Part shown: piece after piece, positions 1 to 5,465 of the stretch
Numbering within the stretch: position 1 is the first letter of the stretch
Layout: every line of letters starts with the position of its first letter
NCBI GenBank assembly: GCA_021413405.1
Contig: JAIOQL010000030.1
Location: forward strand, 9,394-16,058
Source: Leptospira sp.
Lineage (GTDB): Bacteria > Spirochaetota > Leptospiria > Leptospirales > Leptospiraceae
Reading direction: 5' to 3'
Length of the DNA stretch: 6,665 nucleotides
The notes under the pieces: model-generated
What the model was told of the DNA's origin: nothing
Seen by the model: only the letters and a program-made list of their open reading frames with translations
The model's database searches: none
Position numbers and translations under genes: made by a program

Positions 1-2456
1 GGCATGTAAGGGTTCTGCCACTGACATGGCTCACGTGGGATGAGAAATCAAAGGACAAGATCGGATTTTTTTTCCCTTTAATCAACGTATGGTATTTTTC
101 TGGTGATTTTGAATACCAGGTTTTTTTCCCGTTCTATGCGCATCAGAGAGAAGGAAAGTCGTTTATAAGATCCTTTCTTTTGAATATGTACATAAAGGAG
201 TATGATGAGAAAAAAAATCTGACGGAACACTCAATCGTATGGCCACTGATAAATTTTTATGACTCACCGGAAAAAGGTGGAAGCCGTTTTTTCCCGTTGT
301 ACTGGTATAAGCGAACGACGAAAGAAAATGTTACGGATATAATTTCTGTGAGCCCCCTGCATTATTATCATTCCGAAGGATCAGGCAATTATAGCATTTA
401 TAAATTCTGGTCTTATCTTTTTTACCGTGAATATTCCTTTTCAGGAAAGGATGAAGAGAAAAACTTCCGTAGCAAAACCGCTCTCTTCCCTTTCTTCTAT
501 ACAAATTTTTCCGATTCAGAAAAATATTTAAATTTCATCGGGCTTTTCAACCTGACGCTCGGAGAAAAAGAAACAACCTTCACTTTGTTCCCGCTCTTTC
601 AAATTTCCAAAACCAGTATCAAGGAAGAGGAACGGCTGAGTCACTGGCTTCTCCCGGTTTACTATTATAAAAGTATCAACGGGAAAGATTTTTCAGAGAG
701 TAAATTTATTGCCCCAATGATCTATCATTCCTCAGAAAAATCAGAAGATTCCGGAAATTCCCGTTCATGGGTTTTCCTTTTTTATCGTTCTTATTCGTAC
801 GAAGGGCAGGACAAAGAAAAGAATTTTCAGAGTAAAGTCGCTCTGTTTCCTTTCTTCTACCGGAGCGGGAATCCTTCTGAAGTATATTACAATGTCCTGG
901 GGATTTTTAATTTTACATCGAAAAGTTATTCTTCAAGCTTCACACTTTTCCCGTTGTTTCATGTTTTCATGGAGGATAAACCGGATGGAATAAATTTTTC
1001 GAATTGGTTTTTCCCGCTGTATTATTATAAAAATAATTATAGCCCGGCTTTTGGGGAACGGACTGTAATAATTCCCGGATTCTATTTCAATTTGGAGAAA
1101 TCTGAGTTTTCCGGTGAACATAGCATCTGGGTTTTGCCGTTCTGGAGAAAGTATAGTTATTCCGGGAATGACCCGGAGAAAAATTATTCCAGTTCCATGT
1201 TCCTGTTCCCTGTTTTCTACAGGAGCAGTTCCGATAATTATGTTCATTACAACTTTCTCGGTATATTTGATTATTCAGGAGGATCGGACGAAAATAATTT
1301 CTGGATTTTCCCTCTTTTCCGGGTATCTTCGAAGCAGTCCGGATCGGCGAGCAGTAACACATCCTGGCTTTTACCCTTATTTTATACTGACTCTTACCAG
1401 TCATACAGTGAAGGAGTGAAGACTTCCGAAAAAATTTCGCCTCTCTTTTATTATAAAGGCAGGAGTGTCATAGAAAAAGGTCAGAGAACTGATTCCGCTT
1501 CACTATGGATTTTCCCGATGTTTTATTACGCAGGGACAAGTTCGCCCGATTTCACCGAGGCCACCCATTTCTACCTGATTAATTATTATTCCTATTCGGA
1601 AAGCAGGAAGGTCAGCCAACCGGAAGAATATACTATTGTTAACCCGTTGTTTTATAAAAGCCAAAAATCGGTTCAGGGAAAAGAAACCGGATCTACTTTT
1701 TTCTTCCCTATAATACCATTCATTTTTTATAAGAGTCAAACCGAAAATAATTCGCACTTCAACATGCTCTGTTTTTTTGATTTGCAGACAGATAAGGCGA
1801 AACAGGAGTTCAGTTTGTTCGCTTTCGGACTTTATGTTCATTCATCGCCGGGATATTCCCGGCAGAATCTGTTATATCTTGTTGATCACCAGTATTATAA
1901 GAAAGTGGATAAGGAGCATCTCAGACTATTCCTTGGAACGATTCATTTTGAGAGAGAGAAAGACAGGCAAAGTTTTTATCTGTTTTATGGATTGCTTTTC
2001 GGGTATGAACAGCTCGGGGAAGGATACTTTGATGTAAATTTTCTGTGGTTGAGGTATTTGAATACCAGGGATCATCTGCGGATGAATTTTTTGCCTGTTT
2101 ATTATTATGACCGGACTTCTAAAGAAACAGTGCATGTGATACCGCCGCTTTTGAGCTATTCTTCTGTTACTCAGGACGAAGTTTTTCAGCTTGGACTTTT
2201 GGGACTCGGTTACTACAGAAATTACAACAGGAAAGAGAAAGAAGATACGAAGGCCTTCCTGCTTGGCAGTGTTTATTATGAGAGTTCCGAAAAAGAAAGG
2301 GGATACAAATCGAGGGGAAGCCTTTGGGGAGTCCTCTGGCAGGAACAATCGGAAAGCGAAACTGGATATTCAAAATTCTCAGTGCTGAAAATTTTATACA
2401 GCCAGACAACAATAAACGGAGAAACGCGGCACAGGATATTTGGTATCCGGTTATAA
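1..2456 (+). CDS. Large aromatic-rich 120-residue-repeat protein, 5' end outside window
   Basis: The frame is open from the first full codon at position 3 to the TAA at 2454-2456, giving 817 residues without a start. The TTG at 180 could be mistaken for a start, but the codons before it encode the same kind of sequence (FFFPLINVW, VFFPFYA), so the gene begins left of the window. The protein is very rich in Tyr, Phe, Ser and Pro. It is built of short hydrophobic blocks such as LFPFFY, FPLYYY and LLPLFY about 20 residues apart, separated by polar loops. Counting from codon 180, residues 35-394 form three 120-residue units aligned without gaps. The part before is a shortened unit, and the part from residue 395 to the end is more divergent. 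There are no Cys-rich, nucleotide-binding or catalytic motifs and no long transmembrane helix. I do not recognise the family. The block-loop pattern suggests a beta-rich fold, perhaps a barrel or surface solenoid (inference). It lies 77 bp upstream of pyrF on the same strand. Confidence 0.85.
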   Translation, partial: HVRVLPLTWLTWDEKSKDKIGFFFPLINVWYFSGDFEYQVFFPFYAHQREGKSFIRSFLLNMYIKEYDEKKNLTEHSIVWPLINFYDSPEKGGSRFFPLYWYKRTTKENVTDIISVSPLHYYHSEGSGNYSIYKFWSYLFYREYSFSGKDEEKNFRSKTALFPFFYTNFSDSEKYLNFIGLFNLTLGEKETTFTLFPLFQISKTSIKEEERLSHWLLPVYYYKSINGKDFSESKFIAPMIYHSSEKSEDSGNSRSWVFLFYRSYSYEGQDKEKNFQSKVALFPFFYRSGNPSEVYYNVLGIFNFTSKSYSSSFTLFPLFHVFMEDKPDGINFSNWFFPLYYYKNNYSPAFGERTVIIPGFYFNLEKSEFSGEHSIWVLPFWRKYSYSGNDPEKNYSSSMFLFPVFYRSSSDNYVHYNFLGIFDYSGGSDENNFWIFPLFRVSSKQSGSASSNTSWLLPLFYTDSYQSYSEGVKTSEKISPLFYYKGRSVIEKGQRTDSASLWIFPMFYYAGTSSPDFTEATHFYLINYYSYSESRKVSQPEEYTIVNPLFYKSQKSVQGKETGSTFFFPIIPFIFYKSQTENNSHFNMLCFFDLQTDKAKQEFSLFAFGLYVHSSPGYSRQNLLYLVDHQYYKKVDKEHLRLFLGTIHFEREKDRQSFYLFYGLLFGYEQLGEGYFDVNFLWLRYLNTRDHLRMNFLPVYYYDRTSKETVHVIPPLLSYSSVTQDEVFQLGLLGLGYYRNYNRKEKEDTKAFLLGSVYYESSEKERGYKSRGSLWGVLWQEQSESETGYSKFSVLKILYSQTTINGETRHRIFGIRL
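282..1361 (+). repeat. Three tandem 360-bp (120-codon) coding repeats
   Basis: The units are 282-641, 642-1001 and 1002-1361; a fourth, degenerate copy starts at 1362 (SWLLPLFY). Landmarks recur exactly 120 residues apart, counted from codon 180: FFPL/LLPV/FFPL/LLPL ending at 40, 160, 280 and 400; GKDEEKNF/GQDKEKNF/GNDPEKNY at 89, 209 and 329; ALFPFFY/ALFPFFY/FLFPVFY at 101, 221 and 341; FTLFPLF/FTLFPLF/FWIFPLF at 134, 254 and 374. The second halves of units 1 and 2 (residues 81-140 and 201-260) share 35 of 60 residues by my count, without gaps. The DNA has diverged at many silent positions, so the duplication is old and has not been recently homogenised. A shortened copy precedes the array: its FFPF block is in register, but about six residues are missing just before it. 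Confidence 0.85.
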
Positions 2457-2533
2457 CGAAAATATTTCGTAAGTTGCAGGTTTTAGTCATCCTATTAATT
2501 CCTTGACAGAAGTCCGATTATTCGAAATTACTT

Positions 2534-3346
2534 TTGTTGTACAAGAAATTTATAAAAAGACGGGATCAGCTTAAGAGCCTGCTTTGTGTGGGACTCGATC
2601 CGGAACGGGCAAAGCTTCCTGCATTCATGCAGAGTACTCCCGATGTTCTGTTTGAATTTTCAATCAGGATTGTCGATGCGGTCAGCCATGGTGCCGTTGC
2701 ATTCAAGCCCAACATTGCTTTTTTTGAAAGGGAGGGCAGTTCAGGGATACGTCAGTTTGAACGGCTGATTGAACATTTAAAATCAAATTTTCCGGAAATC
2801 CCGGTGATTGGGGATATTAAGCGTGGAGATCTTGCAAATACTGCGAAAGAATATGCCCAATATTATTTTGAGTCCCTCGGTCTCGATGCAATAACTCTGT
2901 CCCCCTATATGGGTCGGGACAGCCTTGAACCTTTTCTGAAATATGCAGATAAAACAATTTTTTTGCTCTGCCTGACATCCAATCCCGGGTCAAAGGATTT
3001 TCAGAGGAGGGTGATTCTGCCGGAAAATAGAACGTTATATGAAATCGTAGCGGCAGAGACTGCTTCTATTTGTAAAGAATTCCAGGGTCAGGCCGGAATT
3101 GTTGTAGGAGCTACCCATCCTAAGGAAATTGAAAATCTGCGGGAATTGCACCATGATCTTCTGTTTTTGATTCCCGGATATGGAGCTCAGGGTGGAAACC
3201 TTGCGGAAATTATGGAAGTGTGTGGTAAAAATTCACTGATCAATTCTTCAAGGGGGATTCATTTTGCATCTCAAGGAAAGGATTTTGCAGAAAAAGCATA
3301 CGAAAAAGTTATGGAAATCAATAGGGAAATGGGAACATTTTTTTAA
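2534..3346 (+). CDS. pyrF: Orotidine 5'-phosphate decarboxylase, type 2 (PyrF)
   Basis: This cytosolic TIM-barrel enzyme catalyses the last step of de novo UMP synthesis, decarboxylating OMP to UMP. The 270-residue length and motif set fit the bacterial type 2 subfamily rather than the shorter E. coli-like type. Visible motifs are CVGLDPE (18-24), FKPN with the first active-site Lys (57-60), DIKRGD (94-99), which is the D-x-K-x-x-D catalytic signature, SPYMGRD (123-129), the GYGAQGG phosphate-loop region (215-221) and NSSRGI (237-242). The TTG at 2534 is chosen because CVGLDPE normally lies about 15-20 residues from the N-terminus, a TGA at 2504 closes the frame upstream, and the next Met is at residue 32. 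A second TTG at 2537 is equally possible. No clear Shine-Dalgarno sequence is seen. The gene starts 77 bp after the repeat-protein gene and ends 2 bp before exbB. No reading-frame damage is visible. Confidence 0.95.
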   Translation: MLYKKFIKRRDQLKSLLCVGLDPERAKLPAFMQSTPDVLFEFSIRIVDAVSHGAVAFKPNIAFFEREGSSGIRQFERLIEHLKSNFPEIPVIGDIKRGDLANTAKEYAQYYFESLGLDAITLSPYMGRDSLEPFLKYADKTIFLLCLTSNPGSKDFQRRVILPENRTLYEIVAAETASICKEFQGQAGIVVGATHPKEIENLRELHHDLLFLIPGYGAQGGNLAEIMEVCGKNSLINSSRGIHFASQGKDFAEKAYEKVMEINREMGTFF

Positions 3347-3348
3347 TT

Positions 3349-3894
3349 ATGAATTTTTTTGAACTTTTTATTTCAGGCGGATATGTTATGTATCCCCTTC
3401 TTTTAATTTCAATCATCAATACCGGATTGGCAATTCATTTGTATTCGGTAATGGTACCTATCCTGCGCAAGATTGTATCGGGCGGATCAATTCCGGAATT
3501 GAGTGAAATTATTTCAGGAAATCAATCCGGTAAAGAAGTTCAAGACGACTTATTGATCCATGAGAAAAACAAAAATGCGTGGGATCTTTTTCTTTTTTCA
3601 ATCGAAAATAAACTAAACTGGATAAGTAATTTTGCAGGGCTATCTACGATGCTCGGTCTTCTCGGAACGGTTCTCGGAATATTCGATGCATTCCAGAGAA
3701 TGAAAGAGTCCGGCCATGCCTCTGTCGAAATTTTTGCAGGCGGGATCAGCGAAGCTCTGATCACTACAATTTTCGGGCTGTCAATCGCAATCCCATCCAT
3801 CATCATATATCATTTCCTCAGAATGAAGTTAGACGAAATTGATATTCTTTCGGATAATTTGAAGGAGGTTCGGGAAATGAAATCTGTCCGATGA
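3349..3894 (+). CDS. exbB: ExbB/TolQ/MotA-type proton channel protein
   Basis: This 181-residue inner-membrane protein belongs to the MotA/TolQ/ExbB proton-channel family, which with ExbD/TolR converts proton-motive force into mechanical work on the envelope. Three hydrophobic segments are visible: about 11-35 (starting GGYVMYPLLL, typical of ExbB), 92-115 and 130-157. The family signature is clear: LSTMLGLLGTVLGIF (98-112), then FAGGISEALITTIFGLSIAIP (129-149). These contain the conserved Thr and Gly/Pro residues of the two pore-lining helices. The cytoplasmic loop between helices 1 and 2 is short, as in ExbB-like proteins. The ATG lies 2 bp after the pyrF stop with only weak purine-rich sequence at 3324-3335, so translation is probably coupled to pyrF. 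Its stop overlaps the exbD start (ATGA). Sequence alone does not separate an ExbB from a TolQ role; no TonB, TolA, TolB or Pal gene is in the window. Confidence 0.9.
   Translation: MNFFELFISGGYVMYPLLLISIINTGLAIHLYSVMVPILRKIVSGGSIPELSEIISGNQSGKEVQDDLLIHEKNKNAWDLFLFSIENKLNWISNFAGLSTMLGLLGTVLGIFDAFQRMKESGHASVEIFAGGISEALITTIFGLSIAIPSIIIYHFLRMKLDEIDILSDNLKEVREMKSVR
3862..3868 (+). promoter_or_regulatory. Strong Shine-Dalgarno inside the exbB 3' end
   Basis: AAGGAGG is one of the best ribosome-binding sequences in the window. It lies 22 bases before the exbD ATG at 3891, which is further than usual. However, it sits 8 bases before an in-frame exbB ATG at 3877 that would be translated as the five codons MKSVR and stop at the TGA overlapping the exbD start. 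It could load ribosomes that terminate and restart on exbD. The sequence also encodes exbB residues (KEV), so chance is possible. Confidence 0.4.
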
Positions 3895-4295
3895 ACAGGA
3901 AACACCGCAAAAGACATACCCCTGCTTCAATCATTGATATTACCAGCTTTCTTGATATTATTTTTATTCTACTTATTTTTGTTATGATTAGTGTGAGTTT
4001 TTCGAAGGATTATAAATTTCTGGAAATGGATTTACCGGCCTCCCGTCAGGGACAATCCGTTGATTCTATCGATTTGACCCTCAGTCTCCGGTCAGACGGC
4101 AAATTTCTTTTGGACAAAAAAAATATTTCATTCGAAGACATCGACAAACTGGCAACTTCAAAGAGGTTGGAAAACAAAATAGTTATTCTGAATGTGGAGA
4201 AAGCCGTACCTTTCGAAAGATTTATTCGCACAGTTGAAATTTTAAAAAAAGGGAGAATTAAACGCCTGAACCTGGGAATAAAAGAAGGGGAGTGA
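3891..4295 (+). CDS. exbD: ExbD/TolR-type energy-transduction protein
   Basis: This 134-residue protein has the ExbD/TolR plan: a short basic cytoplasmic N-terminus (MNRKHRKRH), one transmembrane helix and a periplasmic domain of about 100 residues. The helix (about 16-36) carries the family motif IDITSFLDIIFILLIFVM. Asp22 is the conserved intramembrane Asp that takes part in proton movement through the ExbB pore. The periplasmic part (about 37-134) has the usual ExbD pattern, including LTLSLRSDGKFLLDKKNIS and a final RIKRLNLGIK strand. The ATG overlaps the exbB TGA by 4 bases, which indicates translational coupling and a shared complex. It is the only plausible start in this frame near the overlap. 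The stop is followed at once by the GTG of the DUF1564-like gene. An ExbD role versus a TolR role cannot be decided from the sequence. Confidence 0.9.
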   Translation: MNRKHRKRHTPASIIDITSFLDIIFILLIFVMISVSFSKDYKFLEMDLPASRQGQSVDSIDLTLSLRSDGKFLLDKKNISFEDIDKLATSKRLENKIVILNVEKAVPFERFIRTVEILKKGRIKRLNLGIKEGE

Positions 4296-4561
4296 GTGAA
4301 GAAGTCCCTTTATCCAGTAGAACATCCTATAACGCAATCGTCCTTACTTGTTCCAAAGAGATTCCTTGCAGATTTTGAAGAACGAACATCAGGAGGGAGA
4401 CGGGAAAAGATATAGTGAAAAAGAATTTCAGACCGTTCAACCAGGATTGGATCCAATTTGATACTTTGTGCGATTATTTGGGTTTTTCGAAGACGGGATT
4501 GTTTACTCTCCTCATGGTGTTGGACATTGCCGGTTGGAGTGAGCTGATCGCGGAAAAATAA
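4296..4561 (+). pseudogene. DUF1564-like gene split between two frames
   Basis: Two short reading frames together resemble the Leptospira DUF1564 family (recognised from memory). Part 1 starts at GTG 4296, directly after the exbD stop, with a purine-rich AGGGGAG at 4286-4292. It runs 39 codons to TAG 4413-4415 and includes SSLLVPKRFLADFEER, like the family's N-terminal STLLVPERY-type block. Part 2 is in another frame. It has a GTG at 4415-4417 overlapping the TAG by one base, and gives 48 residues to TAA 4559-4561. It includes VKKNFRPFNQDWIQFDTLC and LGFSKTGLFTLLMVLDIAGW, matching the family's FRP..DW and helix-turn-helix-like or ribbon-helix-helix-like C-terminal block. Full family members are about 150 residues or more, so the Arg/Tyr-rich middle is missing. 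The likely explanation is an out-of-frame internal deletion or small indel near 4405-4415, leaving a pseudogene. Two coupled small proteins or a programmed frameshift are alternatives. Confidence 0.6.
4391..4399 (+). promoter_or_regulatory. Shine-Dalgarno-like AGGAGGGAG before the frame change
   Basis: This purine-rich element lies inside the first half of the DUF1564-like gene. It is 15 bases ahead of the GTG at 4415, which is too far for ordinary initiation. It is about 8-10 bases ahead of an A_AAG tetranucleotide (4406-4409) in the upstream frame. Elements of this type at this distance can stimulate -1 frameshifting in bacteria. It may instead be a remnant of coding sequence; nothing here proves function. 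Confidence 0.25.
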
Positions 4562-4568
4562 GAACCGT

Positions 4569-5330
4569 CTACCAGCCCCGTCGTACGATTTTCAAATAAG
4601 GGAGTTTTTCCTTCAGCATTGCGATTTCATTCTTTGGAATATTCAAGCCATCGATTTCCAGGTAAATGAGATTCTTTAAACTATAGAAAGCTGACAGATC
4701 GCTAACGGATGTTTCTCCAATTTGCACGTCGATTAAATTTATGCAACTCTTCAACGCGGAAAGATCAGAGATTTTCGTTTTCCTCAAATCTAAATGTCGG
4801 AGTCCGGGAAAATTTTTTACGAATTCTACAGATGATATATTTGTGTTATATAACCCTAACCTGGTGATATTCTTGAGCGTCCTGATGCTGTCTAAATTTG
4901 ATACTTTTGTCGAACTGATGACAAGGGAGTTTAAAGAATCATTTCCCCTCAAAGGATACAGATCTTCTACTCCGGTATTATTTAAATTCAGGAATTTCAG
5001 CTTATGAAAATTTCCAATTGGTGAAATGTCTTTGAATTCCGGTGAACTCAATTCGAGGGATTGCATGTCCGGAAAAGCATTCAATTGGTGAAGATCAAAA
5101 TAAAAATTCTCCTTAAATCCCAGCCACTTTGCCTGCTTCGGGAAACTGGTTTTTCGTTTACCTGAAAAATCAGTGATAACAATTTCTCCTTCCGCTTTGT
5201 ATGGGAATACAGACAATGAATTGCAGCCTGAACAGAATATGCAGATTATCAATATCGAAATCCGGGAACAAAAGCTTTCGTAGGAATTCTGGAGATTCTT
5301 CTCCCGATTAATTGAGACTAGTTTCTCCAC
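4569..5330 (-). CDS. Leucine-rich-repeat lipoprotein
   Basis: This is a 253-residue protein on the minus strand. The start is GTG at 5330; a TAA lies two codons upstream, so no longer form exists, and no good Shine-Dalgarno is seen. Residues 1-23 are polar and basic, followed by a hydrophobic stretch ISILIICIF (24-32) and CSGC (33-36). Cys36 is therefore a plausible lipidation site, with Gly at -1, Ser at -2 and the unusual Cys at -3. Residues 89-220 are six exact 22-residue leucine-rich repeats starting at 89, 111, 133, 155, 177 and 199. A 25-residue capping repeat (221-245) and LKIVRRGW follow. The repeat consensus is L..L.L..T.ISDLS.L..L.N, as in bacterial internalin-like LRRs. These form a curved solenoid that usually binds protein ligands. 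Secretion and surface exposure are inferred. It is convergent with the DUF1564-like gene, with 7 bp between stops, and diverges from the 5466 gene. The ligand is unknown. Confidence 0.85.
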   Translation of the reverse strand: MEKLVSINREKNLQNSYESFCSRISILIICIFCSGCNSLSVFPYKAEGEIVITDFSGKRKTSFPKQAKWLGFKENFYFDLHQLNAFPDMQSLELSSPEFKDISPIGNFHKLKFLNLNNTGVEDLYPLRGNDSLNSLVISSTKVSNLDSIRTLKNITRLGLYNTNISSVEFVKNFPGLRHLDLRKTKISDLSALKSCINLIDVQIGETSVSDLSAFYSLKNLIYLEIDGLNIPKNEIAMLKEKLPYLKIVRRGW

Positions 5331-5465
5331 AGCTTAATTCTTTTCCGGAGCAGGAGGAAATCGCAAGGAATTTTTATAAGTCATATTCAGGCAGGAACGG
5401 GGTCTCAGGCTTCCCCGTGAGGATTTATATTGACAGTATTAATTGTTTTATTTCCTGTTTTATAA
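5331..5465. other. Divergent intergenic region
   Basis: This 135-bp stretch separates the GTG of the LRR gene (minus) from the ATG of the nucleotidyltransferase fusion (plus), so promoters for both should lie here. I see a GC-rich inverted repeat at 5397-5418. There is a perfect TTGACA at 5430-5435 on the plus strand, but no convincing -10 hexamer at 16-18 bases from it. No coding potential beyond a 19-codon GTG frame (5417-5476) that has no supporting features. Confidence 0.5.
5397..5418. repeat. GC-rich inverted repeat ACGGGG-N10-CCCCGT
   Basis: The arms at 5397-5402 and 5413-5418 are perfectly complementary over 6 bp, with a 10-base loop (TCTCAGGCTT). There is no T-run on either strand after the arms, so it does not look like an intrinsic terminator. 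Its place between divergent genes, 12 bases before a TTGACA, would suit an operator or a leader hairpin, but a chance match is possible. Confidence 0.4.

Noticed and set aside
180..188. TTG at 180 as the true start of the repeat protein
   Set aside because: The frame is open from position 3, and the upstream codons encode the same aromatic repeat pattern in register with the 120-residue period, so this is an internal Leu.
2456..2470. Hairpin ACGAAA-ATA-TTTCGT after the repeat-protein stop, as a terminator
   Set aside because: The stem has only two GC pairs and no T-run follows. It is a weak AT-rich inverted repeat, not a supported intrinsic terminator.
933..2490. Several 100-140-codon frames on either strand over the repeat protein
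   Set aside because: They follow from biased codon and aromatic composition of the real frame; none has a ribosome site plus recognisable protein features.
2503..2530. Promoter for pyrF with TTGACA at 2503-2508
   Set aside because: The -35 match is perfect, but no hexamer at 16-18 bases spacing resembles TATAAT, so a promoter cannot be claimed from sequence.
4292..4378. 27-codon ORF from GTG 4292
   Set aside because: It is out of frame with the DUF1564-like N-terminal block, shows no recognisable features, and overlaps the exbD stop; the 4296 GTG frame is better supported.
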